From Chitinibacter sp. GC72 (GTDB lineage: Bacteria > Pseudomonadota > Gammaproteobacteria > Burkholderiales > Chitinibacteraceae), in contig NZ_VIRW01000027.1 in NCBI RefSeq assembly GCF_009760905.1, forward strand, positions 1-36,076: a stretch of DNA of 36,076 nt, given 5' to 3'. The notes below the pieces were generated by a model, which saw nothing but the letters and a program-made list of their open reading frames with translations, was not told the origin of the DNA and made no database searches. Both the position numbers and the translations under genes were made by a program. Numbering within the stretch: position 1 is the stretch's first letter; each line of letters begins with the position of its first letter. Positions 22,022 through 30,402 of the stretch are shown here, piece by piece.

Positions 22022-25000
22022 CTTTGCGTTCTTGGCCGAACACTCGGCGCTGTTAATACAACTGGTTTCGACTGCCGAACAAGTCTTTGCCAGTGACCCC
22101 AATACCACCTTGATTAAGCTGCGCCAGTTTGGCGAGGCCTTGGCGCAGGATTTGGCAGTGCGCTATGGTGTCGAGTTCGATGACAAAACCACGCAAAGCG
22201 ATTTGCTCTATAAGCTCAACCGCGAGCTAGAGCCAGAAATCCGCACGTTGTTTCACACGCTACGCATCGAAGGTAACCGCGCGACGCACGAATTCCAGAC
22301 TCAGCACAAAGAGGCCATGGAAGGACTTAAAGTCGCCCGCGTATTGGCGATTTGGTATCACCAGTCGTTTGGTAAGCAGGGCGCGGCATTTAAGGCCGGC
22401 CCGTTCGTTGCGCCAGTTGACCCTAGCGGTGAATTACGCGAACTGCAAAAGCAAATTGAGCAATTGCGTGGCCAACTCACCGATACGCAGCAAGCACTCG
22501 ATACCAATCAGCAATTAGCCGAGCTCATCGCCCAAGAGAAAGAGCAGTATGCCGTGCTGGCATCCCAAATGGATGTAGAGGCCCGTACCTTTGAGGCAAT
22601 GGCCGCCGAGCATGAAGCTAAGCTCGCCGCCGCTCAAAATGAATTCGCTGCGCAAATCGCCGCCTTGCAGCAGCAAATCAACAAAGATACGGCGAGCCAA
22701 ACGCGCAAGAAAACTAGCGCCGCCGCCAAGCAGATTGTGCTGAGTGAAGAACTCACCCGCATCATTATCGACCAGCAACTCAATGCCGCAGGTTGGGAGG
22801 CCGATACGCAAACGCTGACCTATGCCGCAGGCGCTCGTCCCGAACGCAACAAAAATAAAGCCATTGCCGAATGGCCGTGCATTGGGATGCAATCAGCCGA
22901 TTATGTGCTCTTCGCAGGTTTAACGCCCATCGCCGTGGTGGAAGCTAAGCGTGAAAATGTAAACGTCGCCGGTAAAATTGGCCAAGCGGAGCGCTATTCA
23001 CACAATTATCGCCTTGATGCACAGCACCAGCCTGCGTGGAAACTGGCTGGCTTAAATGCACCTTGGTCTGATGGCAGCCACAGCGGCCAACGATCATTAT
23101 TCCAGATTCCATTTGTCTACTCGTGCAATGGTCGCCCTTACTTTAAGCAGTTGCAGGAGCAGAGCGGCACTTGGTTCCGTGATGTGCGCCACCCATCCAA
23201 TCTGGCGCGGGCCTTGATGGATTTTCATGCGCCTGACCAATTATTAGATTTGCTGAAGCGCAGTCGCGAAGACGCCGAAGCCAAGCTCAAAATTGAAGGC
23301 TTTGCCTACCTGAAAGTGCGCGATTACCAGCAACGCGCCATCGAGTCGGTTGAAATAGCACTGGCGAATAATCAGCGCAATATCCTGCTCGCAATGGCCA
23401 CCGGCACAGGCAAAACTCGCACCATCATCGGCCTAATTTACCGCTTTCTGAAAGCCGAGCGTTTCCGCCGTATTTTGTTTTTGGTTGACCGCACAGCATT
23501 GGGCGACCAAGCCCTTGATGCATTCAATGAAGCGCCGCTAGAGCAGGGCTTGCCTCTTTCCAAAGCCTACAATATCGCTGATTTAGGCGATATGGCTGCA
23601 GAAGCCGAAACCCGCGTGCAGGTCGCAACAGTACAAGCTATGGTGCGCCGCATTTTTGACGCTGATTCGCCGCCACTGGTAGGCGAGTACGACTGCATCA
23701 TTGTTGACGAAGCCCACCGTGGTTATACGCTCGACCAAGAAATGACCGAGGGCGAACAAGCCGTGCGCGACCAGTCGCAATACCTGTCGCGCTACCGCCA
23801 AGTGCTCGATTATTTCGACGCAGTCAAAATCGGCCTGACCGCCACGCCTGCCAAACACACCAGTGATATTTTCGGTAAGCCCGTCTACACCTACAGCTAC
23901 CGTGAAGCGGTGGCGGATGATTGGCTCATTGACCACGAACCGCCAATTCGCTACGAAACCCAACTGAGCAAACACGGGATTACTTTTGCCAAAGGCGAGG
24001 CGGTGTCAGTCATTGATACGCGCACTGGTGCGATTGATGTGGCAGAGCTTGGCGACGAGCTAAGCTTTGACGTTGAAAGTTTTAATCGCCGCGTGATTAC
24101 CGAAGACTTTAACCGCGTCATCTGCGAAGAGCTGGCCAAAGAAATCGACCCGCTCGGCGAAGAAAAAACCATGATTTTCTGCGCCACCGATGCACATGCC
24201 GATATGGTGAAACGCCTGCTCGATAACGCATTCAAGGATGTCTACGGCGACGAATACAACGCCGCTGCGGTGCAAAAAATCACTGGCAAGACCGATAAAG
24301 TCGCCCAGATGATTAAGCAATACAAAAACGAGCGCTACCCCAGCATCGCAATTACCGTCGATTTGCTGACCACGGGTATCGACGTGCCCAAGATTTGCCA
24401 TCTAGTGTTTATGCGCCGCGTTCGCTCGCGGATTTTATACGAGCAGATGATAGGCCGCGCTACGCGCCGTTGTGACGGCATCGGTAAAACCGCTTTCAAA
24501 ATCTACGACCCCGTCGATATTTACGCCGCGCTCGAAGACGTCAACACGATGAAGCCCTTGGTGAAAAATCCAGACATCACTTTGGCGCAATTGCTCGATG
24601 AATTGGCCAATCCCGATAGCTACACCACACCCGCCGAGCAGCAGCCAGCAGCGGCTGGTGATGAGGCCCGTACGCCAAGCAAAACCCATGCAGATGATGT
24701 GCTTGCCGCAGTCAGTCAAAAAGTAATGCGCGTGCTGCGCAAGGCCGAGAAAAAAGCCGAGAAAAATCCAGCACTAAAAGACAAGCTGACTGAGCTAGAG
24801 CAACAATGGGGCGTTGAACCCGCCAAAATGCACGAGCATTTACGCAAGCTAGGCCCCAAAGCAGCCGTAGACTTTATTAATCACAATACGCGTCTGTTAG
24901 ACCAGCTCAGTGAGGTGGGCGTGCTCATCGGCACCGAATACCGTCCATTGATTGCGCATCATAAAGACGAGCTGGTGCTGCGTGAACAAACCTACGGCAA

Positions 25001-25523
25001 GTACGAAAAGCCCACTGATTATTTGGAAGGCTTTGCCGATTTTATCCAACGCTCGCTCAATCAGTCCGCAGCGCTCAGCTTGGTGGTGAATCGCCCCAAA
25101 GACCTAACCCGCGCCCAGCTCAAAGAAATCAAACTGCTGCTAGATGCCAATGGCTTTACCGAGAGCACGCTCAAATCCGCGTGGCGCAACGCAACCAACC
25201 AGGAAATCGCCGCCAGCATCATTGGCTATATCCGCCGCGCCGCCATTGGCGAAGCCTTGCTGCCGTTTGAGCAACGGGTCGCCAACGCCATGCAAAAAAT
25301 CTATGCGCTGCACAACTGGAATACCATCCAGCGCAAATGGCTCGACCGCATCGCCAAGCAGTTGACGCATGAAGTCGTCATCGACCGTGATTTTGTGAAT
25401 CATGCTTTTGGCAAAGATGGTGGGGCGCAGCAGTTGGAAAAAATCCTCGATAATCAACTGCCTATCGTGCTGGAAACCTTGGCGGATGGGCTCTGGCAAG
25501 CTAGCGAGCCACAAGCAGCCTAG
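22005..25523 (+). CDS. hsdR: Type I restriction endonuclease, R subunit
   Basis: A 1172-residue motor-nuclease of a type I restriction-modification system. It cleaves unmodified DNA after ATP-driven translocation, in complex with the HsdM and HsdS encoded downstream. Residues 1-130 form a DUF4145-like domain (NRELEPEIRTLFHTLRIEGN, ATHEF) and 140-230 a coiled coil. The PD-(D/E)xK nuclease has Asp299 (SADYVLF) and Glu313/Lys315 (VVEAKRE). The helicase shows Walker A ATGTGKT at 465-471, DEAH at 568-571, LTATP in motif III and motif VI-like MIGRATRRCDG. All catalytic residues seem present. ATG at 22005 or 22008 is the start. A hipB-hipA pair separates it from hsdM, which is unusual. Confidence 0.95.
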   Translation: MMPSSNFAFLAEHSALLIQLVSTAEQVFASDPNTTLIKLRQFGEALAQDLAVRYGVEFDDKTTQSDLLYKLNRELEPEIRTLFHTLRIEGNRATHEFQTQHKEAMEGLKVARVLAIWYHQSFGKQGAAFKAGPFVAPVDPSGELRELQKQIEQLRGQLTDTQQALDTNQQLAELIAQEKEQYAVLASQMDVEARTFEAMAAEHEAKLAAAQNEFAAQIAALQQQINKDTASQTRKKTSAAAKQIVLSEELTRIIIDQQLNAAGWEADTQTLTYAAGARPERNKNKAIAEWPCIGMQSADYVLFAGLTPIAVVEAKRENVNVAGKIGQAERYSHNYRLDAQHQPAWKLAGLNAPWSDGSHSGQRSLFQIPFVYSCNGRPYFKQLQEQSGTWFRDVRHPSNLARALMDFHAPDQLLDLLKRSREDAEAKLKIEGFAYLKVRDYQQRAIESVEIALANNQRNILLAMATGTGKTRTIIGLIYRFLKAERFRRILFLVDRTALGDQALDAFNEAPLEQGLPLSKAYNIADLGDMAAEAETRVQVATVQAMVRRIFDADSPPLVGEYDCIIVDEAHRGYTLDQEMTEGEQAVRDQSQYLSRYRQVLDYFDAVKIGLTATPAKHTSDIFGKPVYTYSYREAVADDWLIDHEPPIRYETQLSKHGITFAKGEAVSVIDTRTGAIDVAELGDELSFDVESFNRRVITEDFNRVICEELAKEIDPLGEEKTMIFCATDAHADMVKRLLDNAFKDVYGDEYNAAAVQKITGKTDKVAQMIKQYKNERYPSIAITVDLLTTGIDVPKICHLVFMRRVRSRILYEQMIGRATRRCDGIGKTAFKIYDPVDIYAALEDVNTMKPLVKNPDITLAQLLDELANPDSYTTPAEQQPAAAGDEARTPSKTHADDVLAAVSQKVMRVLRKAEKKAEKNPALKDKLTELEQQWGVEPAKMHEHLRKLGPKAAVDFINHNTRLLDQLSEVGVLIGTEYRPLIAHHKDELVLREQTYGKYEKPTDYLEGFADFIQRSLNQSAALSLVVNRPKDLTRAQLKEIKLLLDANGFTESTLKSAWRNATNQEIAASIIGYIRRAAIGEALLPFEQRVANAMQKIYALHNWNTIQRKWLDRIAKQLTHEVVIDRDFVNHAFGKDGGAQQLEKILDNQLPIVLETLADGLWQASEPQAA

Positions 25524-25610
25524 GGGTGGTAGCCATTTTGATGGCCTTTATGTTGCTATTGTGTGCTTAAGGTTTAAAAAGTTGGCCATTGTTTTTGCTG
25601 GTGTGTTTTG

Positions 25611-25645
25611 AGCTTTAAAGCTAATATATTGACCATATGGCCAAT
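25611..25645 (+). promoter_or_regulatory. Palindromes over the hipB start: candidate HipB operator
   Basis: A perfect palindrome AGCTTTAAAGCT (25611-25622) is followed by the near-perfect ATTGACCATATGGCCAAT (25628-25645), which contains the hipB start codon. TTGGCCAT also occurs at 25582-25589 and a related CCAATATGTTGG at 25662-25673. HipB antitoxins repress their own operon through such inverted repeats; that these are the sites is inference. Confidence 0.5.
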
Positions 25646-25984
25646 CAATTTTTTATAAAAGCCAATATGTTGGATTTTGCCTTTGCCACGCAGCAAGAAA
25701 TTTGCGCCGAGCTCGCCACGCGCCTCAAGCGCCAGCGTTTGGCGCAGTCGCTAACGCAAAAAGACCTAGCCGAGCGCGCTGGCCTTGCCTTGGGTACGGT
25801 CAAAAACCTCGAAGGCAAGGGCATTTCATCGCTGGAATCCTTTATCCGCGTCGTCGTGGCCTTAGGGCTGGTCGATGAATTGGCCACGCTGTTCGAGCTG
25901 AAAACCGCGCAATCTATCGCCCAAATGGAACGCGCCCAGCTCGCCGAGCGCAAGCGTGCGCCCCGCAGCGGTAGTAAAGCATGA
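25637..25984 (+). CDS. hipB: HipB-like antitoxin, XRE-family repressor
   Basis: A 115-residue DNA-binding protein. The helix-turn-helix runs about 27-80: LATRLKRQRLAQSLTQKDLAERAGLALGTVKNLEGKG, then SSLESFIRVVVALGL and a Leu-rich dimerisation helix. The C-terminus is basic (ERKRAPRSGSK). HipB proteins neutralise the HipA kinase and repress the operon. Two starts are possible, 25637 and 25667; neither has a strong ribosome site, and the first is kept because it lies within the operator-like palindrome. The stop overlaps the hipA ATG by 4 bp. The pair lies between hsdR and hsdM on the same strand. Confidence 0.85.
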   Translation: MANQFFIKANMLDFAFATQQEICAELATRLKRQRLAQSLTQKDLAERAGLALGTVKNLEGKGISSLESFIRVVVALGLVDELATLFELKTAQSIAQMERAQLAERKRAPRSGSKA

Positions 25985-27216
25985 TTAAAAAAGTCGATGT
26001 GTTTTATGAGGGGTGGGGCGAGCGCTGGCATTTGGCCACGCTGGCCGATGATGGCCGCAAGCTGCTGTTTGAATACAGCCCCGAAGCGTTGGCGCAAGGC
26101 CTAGAGCTGTCGCCACGTCACCTCAAGTTGCAGTCCGCCGCCTACAGCGATTTTCCTGCTTACCAGCTGCGCCTGCCTGGGCTGATTGCCGATGCCTTGC
26201 CCGATGGCTGGGGCTTGCTACTGATGGACCGACTATTTCGTCAGAATGGCATCGACCCCGCTCGTGCCTCGGTACTCGATAGATTGTCTTTCATTGGCCA
26301 TCGTGCCATGGGCGCACTCAGCTTTCAGCCCGCCAGCACCAGCGATGTCCCCACAACTGATGTGCAATTGCTCAATCTGGCCCAGCAAGCGCAAACGCTG
26401 CTGAGTGGCCAAGACAGCGCCATCCTGAAGCAACTCGCCTTAATGGGCGGCTCGCCGCATGGTGCGCGCCCCAAAGTGCTGGTGCATTACGACCCCGCCA
26501 GCGGGCAACTCAGCACACAACACTTTGCAGGCAGCACGCCTTGGCTGGTCAAATTCCAAGCGCAAAACGAGCATAAAGAAGTCTGTGCCATCGAATGCCT
26601 CTATGCCCAGTTGGCGCGTGATTGTGGCCTCGACATCCCCGCCACGCAGTATTTCGACCTTAGCCCAACGCTGGCCGCTTTCGGCATTGCCCGCTTTGAT
26701 GTCGCTGCGAACATGCGCATTCCCACGCACACGCTGGCTGGCCTGTTGCACGCCGATTTCCGTCTGCCTGGTAGCGTGGATTACAGCACCTTCCTGCGCG
26801 CCACGCGCTTTCTCACTCGTGACGAGCGCGAAGTGCAAAAAGCCTACCAACGCACCGTATTCAATGTGCTATTCAACAACCGCGACGACCACCCCAAAAA
26901 CTTCAGCTACCTGTTGGGACAAGACCGCCGCTGGGTGTTGTCACCTGCCTACGACCTCACCTATTGCGCAGGGCCAGCGGGCTATCACCAAATGGACGTT
27001 TGCGGCGAGGCGCTCAACATCAGCCGCGCCCACCTGCTACAACTGGCGCAGCAAAATTCGCTGGATGCCACTTGGGCGGCGCAAGTGCTTGAACAGCAAC
27101 TCACCGTGGCCGAGACGTTTACCGCTCAGGCCCAGCATTACGCTATCCGCAGCGCCACCGTGCAAAACCTCGCCAACCTCATCGCCGCCAATGCCGCGCG
27201 CTTGCGGGGTGGCTAA
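25981..27216 (+). CDS. hipA: HipA-family serine/threonine kinase toxin
   Basis: A 411-residue HipA-like kinase. An N-terminal HipA domain (about 1-115) contains LPGLIADALPDGWGLLLMDR. The flexible glycine loop is GGSPHGARPK (156-165), the ATP lysine lies in LVKFQ (about 191), the catalytic loop is NNRDDHPKNFSY (299-310) and the metal-binding motif SPAYDLT (321-327). All are intact, so the kinase should be active. E. coli HipA phosphorylates glutamyl-tRNA synthetase and causes growth arrest; the target here is unknown. It overlaps hipB by 4 bp and ends 86 bp before hsdM, with the palindromic element in between. It could also be a domesticated regulator of the R-M locus. Confidence 0.92.
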   Translation: MIKKVDVFYEGWGERWHLATLADDGRKLLFEYSPEALAQGLELSPRHLKLQSAAYSDFPAYQLRLPGLIADALPDGWGLLLMDRLFRQNGIDPARASVLDRLSFIGHRAMGALSFQPASTSDVPTTDVQLLNLAQQAQTLLSGQDSAILKQLALMGGSPHGARPKVLVHYDPASGQLSTQHFAGSTPWLVKFQAQNEHKEVCAIECLYAQLARDCGLDIPATQYFDLSPTLAAFGIARFDVAANMRIPTHTLAGLLHADFRLPGSVDYSTFLRATRFLTRDEREVQKAYQRTVFNVLFNNRDDHPKNFSYLLGQDRRWVLSPAYDLTYCAGPAGYHQMDVCGEALNISRAHLLQLAQQNSLDATWAAQVLEQQLTVAETFTAQAQHYAIRSATVQNLANLIAANAARLRGG

Positions 27217-27252
27217 ACCGCTGCTTTCATACTGATTCAAAATACATCTACA

Positions 27253-27301
27253 GGGTAATGCCCTGTGGCCAATAACTAATAATATCCACAAGGCAATACC
27301 C
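27253..27301. repeat. GGGTAT-ended palindromic element, copy B, directly before hsdM
   Basis: Arms GGGTAATGCCCTGTGG (27253-27268) and CCACAAGGCAATACCC (27286-27301) pair at 14 of 16 positions around a 17-base AT-rich loop. The hsdM start codon follows immediately at 27302, and the AAGG that would serve as its ribosome-binding site lies in the right arm, so folding of the RNA would mask it. Confidence 0.75.
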
Positions 27302-28759
27302 ATGGTCAACAACGACATCGTCCAAAAGCTCTGGAATCTCTGCGACGTATTGCGCGACGACGGCATCAACTACAGCGATTACGTCACCGAGCTGGTGCTG
27401 CTGCTGTTCATCAAGATGGAATACGAGAACACCCAAAGCGGCGTCATGGCCGCGCACAAGCTGCCCGAATACGCGCGCTGGAATTATCTGGCCTCACTCT
27501 CTGGCCTAAACCTGCTTAACGAATACCGCGCCATGCTGCTCAAGCTCAGCGTGCATCAAGACCCGCTCATCTCTGCCATCTACCGCGACGCGCAAACTCG
27601 CCTGCGTGAGCCGCGCCATCTAGAGCACCTGATTAAATCGCTCGACGGCCTCGACTGGTTTTCGGCGCAAAAAGATGGCCTTGGCGACCTGTACGAAGGC
27701 TTGCTGGAAAAAAATGCCTCTGAGACCAAATCTGGCGCAGGCCAATACTTCACGCCGCGCCCGCTGATTGACAGCATCATCGCGCTGGTGCAACCGCAAG
27801 CCGGCGAAACCATCCAGGACCCCGCCGCCGGTACGGCAGGCTTTCTGATTGCGGCAGACACCTACATCAAAGCCAATACGGATGATTTATACGACCTCGA
27901 CGAGCGCGCCCGCAGCTTCCAGCGCACCAAGGCTTATCTGGGTATGGAGCTCGTGCCCGACACCCGCCGCCTCGCGCTAATGAACTGCCTGCTGCACGGC
28001 ATGGAGGGCGACGACGAAGGCGTAGTGCATCTGGGCAATACGCTCGGCAGCGCTGGCAGCCATTTGCCGAAAGCCGACATCATGCTCAGCAACCCGCCCT
28101 TTGGCACCGCCAAAGGCGGTGGCGGGCCAACGCGCGACGACCTCACCTTTGACACCAGCAACAAGCAGCTCGCCTTCCTGCAGCACATCTATCGCCACTT
28201 AAAAGACGGTGGCCGCGCCGCCGTGGTGCTGCCCGATAACGTGCTGTTCGAGGCGGGCATCGGTGCCGACATCCGGCGCGATTTGATGGACAAATGCAAT
28301 CTGCACACCATCCTGCGCCTGCCCACCGGCATCTTCTACGCGCAGGGCGTCAAAACCAATGTGCTGTTCTTTAGCAAAGTCAGCAACAACGCCACCGGCA
28401 GCACCAACAACGTCTGGGTGTACGACCTGCGCGCCAATATGCCGAAATTCGGCAAACGCACGCCGTTTACCCGTGCCCACTTTGCTGATTTTGAAGCCGC
28501 TTTTGGTGCCGACCCGCACGGTGCGAGTAAACGCAGCGACCAGGGCGAAGCAGGGCGCTTCCGTGTGTTCAGCCGTAACTGGATACGCGAACGCGGCGAC
28601 AGTTTGGATATTAGCTGGCTCAAAGACGACAACGCCGAAGACGCCGCCGACCTGCCCGAGCCAAGTGTGCTAGCGCGTGAAGCGATGGACGAACTAAACG
28701 GCGCACTGGCCGAGCTGGAAGCGATTCTGGCTGAATTGGGTGAAGAGGTGGCGGAATGA
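27302..28759 (+). CDS. hsdM: Type I DNA methyltransferase, M subunit
   Basis: A 485-residue N6-adenine methyltransferase subunit. The N-terminal HsdM helical domain (VNNDIVQKLWNLCDVLRDDG) is followed by SGAGQYFTPRPLIDSII. The SAM-binding motif DPAAGTAGF begins at 173, and the catalytic motif is NPPFGT at 264-269. With HsdS it methylates the host recognition sequence and so protects it from HsdR. Length is usual. The start codon abuts a palindromic element that may control its translation. The final GGAATGAG overlaps the hsdS start by 4 bp. Confidence 0.95.
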   Translation: MVNNDIVQKLWNLCDVLRDDGINYSDYVTELVLLLFIKMEYENTQSGVMAAHKLPEYARWNYLASLSGLNLLNEYRAMLLKLSVHQDPLISAIYRDAQTRLREPRHLEHLIKSLDGLDWFSAQKDGLGDLYEGLLEKNASETKSGAGQYFTPRPLIDSIIALVQPQAGETIQDPAAGTAGFLIAADTYIKANTDDLYDLDERARSFQRTKAYLGMELVPDTRRLALMNCLLHGMEGDDEGVVHLGNTLGSAGSHLPKADIMLSNPPFGTAKGGGGPTRDDLTFDTSNKQLAFLQHIYRHLKDGGRAAVVLPDNVLFEAGIGADIRRDLMDKCNLHTILRLPTGIFYAQGVKTNVLFFSKVSNNATGSTNNVWVYDLRANMPKFGKRTPFTRAHFADFEAAFGADPHGASKRSDQGEAGRFRVFSRNWIRERGDSLDISWLKDDNAEDAADLPEPSVLAREAMDELNGALAELEAILAELGEEVAE

Positions 28760-30330
28760 GTCAAAAACCCATTGGCTGGGAAAATGCAGAGCTTGGTGCT
28801 GTTTTATCTATCAGAAATGGATATGCCTTCAAGACAGTTGATTTTAAAAATGAAGGGATTCCTCTGGTTAAGCAATCAAATCTTGCTGGTGAAACAGTTG
28901 ATTTGACAAAATGTGCCTTTTTGCCGAACAGCTTTCTGACTGAGTATGAGCGTTTTCAACTGCGTAAAGGGGATATTCTTGTCGGAATGTCCGGCTCCAT
29001 AGGAAAGCTATGTCTTTTTGATAAGGATGTTACTGCGCTTCAAAACCAGCGGACCGGTAAAGTTGAATTGCATTCCAAGATTGATGTATCCGAGCGATAT
29101 GTCTGGCATTTCTTAAAAACAATAGAAAAACAGCTTGTAGAGAAAGGCAAGGGCGTTGCAGTTGCAAATGTAAGTGCAGCAGATATTGAAGGTTTGCCTT
29201 TCCCGCTCGCCCCGCTCCCCGAACAAAAACGCATCGCCGACAAGCTCGACGCGACGCTGGCGCGGGTCGATGCCTGCCGCGCACGCCTCGAACGCGTCCA
29301 GCCCATCCTCAAACGCTTCAGACTATCGGTACTAGCCGCCGCCACCAGCGGCCATCTCACCGCCGACTGGCGCGAGCAGCAAGGGTATGGCCATGCAGGC
29401 AATGATAATAAAGGGCTGCATGGCAATACCAATGCGAGCCAGTTAAACCAAGCATCACCCATCAACGCCAACCCGTCGGCAAATGCAGCCAGCAAATCCC
29501 GCGAGGCCGCATCGTCTGACCCGCGCACTGAATCGCACCAATGCTCGATTGGACAGAGCGCTTCTAGCGCATCAATTTTGAAAACGCCACTTGTGATTTT
29601 TCAAGCCGACCAAGAGCCGTTGGTAGAAGGCTGGTACTGGGAAAAACTGGTCACTTTGGCCAAGTTAGAGTCTGGGCATACACCACGAAAATCGGTTCCT
29701 GAATATTGGGAAAATGGGACTGTGCCTTGGATTAGTTTGCAGGATATTCGAGCGGCAGATGGGCGCGAAATCACAGACACGAAATACATGCCAACACAGT
29801 TGGGTATCGACAACTCAAGTTCTCGTTTACTGCCAAAAGGAACGGTTTGCTTTTGCCGCGATATTTCGTTTGGCTATGTAACTATGATGGGCCGTGAAAT
29901 GGCAACGACTCAGCATTTTGCAAATTGGGTTTGTCATGATGCCCTAGTTCCGAAATACCTGATGTATGCCTTTATGGCTGGACGTGACTTTTTGGGGATG
30001 TCGTCCGGGCAAGGCACTACCGTAACTACGATTTACATGCCTGCGCTTAAAGAGCTTCGCTTGGCGACGCCACCTGTAGCAGAACAAACCGAAATCGTCC
30101 GCCGCGTCGAAACACTATTCGCCTTCGCCGACCGCCTCGAAGCGCGGCTGGCCAGCGCCACCGCCGCCGCCGAGCGCCTTACCCCATCACTGCTCGCCAA
30201 AGCCTTCCGCGGCGAACTCGTCCCGCAATACCCGACCGACGAACCCGCCAGCGAACTCCTAAATCGCCTCGCCACGCAGCGCGAAGCCGCCGGCAGCAAG
30301 CCCAAACGCAGCAAAAAGGCCAGCGCATGA
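28756..30330 (+). CDS. hsdS: Type I specificity subunit HsdS with an enlarged spacer
   Basis: A 524-residue protein that sets the DNA target. The first target-recognition domain spans about 5-150, the first conserved helix region 151-208 (PLPEQKRIADKLDATLARVD), the second target domain about 285-435 and the second helix region 436-500 (PPVAEQTEIVRRVETLFAFADRLEAR). Between 209 and 285 lies a low-complexity segment rich in Asn, Ser, Gly and Ala; its first part (210-225) is encoded by the palindromic element at 29384-29430. Typical HsdS proteins are nearer 400-460 residues. Both recognition domains are more AT-rich than the GC-rich conserved regions, which fits domain exchange. The start overlaps hsdM by 4 bp, and no frameshift is seen. 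Confidence 0.93.
   Translation: MSQKPIGWENAELGAVLSIRNGYAFKTVDFKNEGIPLVKQSNLAGETVDLTKCAFLPNSFLTEYERFQLRKGDILVGMSGSIGKLCLFDKDVTALQNQRTGKVELHSKIDVSERYVWHFLKTIEKQLVEKGKGVAVANVSAADIEGLPFPLAPLPEQKRIADKLDATLARVDACRARLERVQPILKRFRLSVLAAATSGHLTADWREQQGYGHAGNDNKGLHGNTNASQLNQASPINANPSANAASKSREAASSDPRTESHQCSIGQSASSASILKTPLVIFQADQEPLVEGWYWEKLVTLAKLESGHTPRKSVPEYWENGTVPWISLQDIRAADGREITDTKYMPTQLGIDNSSSRLLPKGTVCFCRDISFGYVTMMGREMATTQHFANWVCHDALVPKYLMYAFMAGRDFLGMSSGQGTTVTTIYMPALKELRLATPPVAEQTEIVRRVETLFAFADRLEARLASATAAAERLTPSLLAKAFRGELVPQYPTDEPASELLNRLATQREAAGSKPKRSKKASA
29384..29430. repeat. GGGTAT-ended palindromic element, copy C, in frame inside hsdS
   Basis: Arms GGTATGGCCATGCAGGC (29384-29400) and GGCTGCATGGCAATACC (29414-29430) match at 15 of 17 positions around a 13-base AT-rich loop. 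The element lies precisely in the spacer between the first conserved helix region and the second target domain and keeps the reading frame. Confidence 0.75.
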
Positions 30331-30335
30331 CCACG

Positions 30336-30379
30336 CCCACCGCAGCATTGCGGTGGGTTACGCCTGCGGCTAACCCACC
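30336..30379. repeat. REP-like double hairpin after hsdS
   Basis: CCCACCGCA...TGCGGTGGG (30336-30344, 30349-30357) and GGTGGGTTA...TAACCCACC (30352-30360, 30371-30379) overlap, so two alternative hairpins share the GGTGGG segment. The GTGGGTTACGCC...GGCTAACCCAC type of sequence is a widespread intergenic repeat in many bacteria. It may also act as transcript-end protection or a weak terminator for hsdS, as no T run follows. Confidence 0.65.
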
Positions 30380-30402
30380 CTACGAAACTTATTACTCTTA
30401 GG

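Noticed and set aside
26459-27235. 258-codon alternative frame inside hipA
   Set aside because: Rich in Pro, Arg, Thr and Ser, with no domain; the hipA frame holds all kinase motifs.
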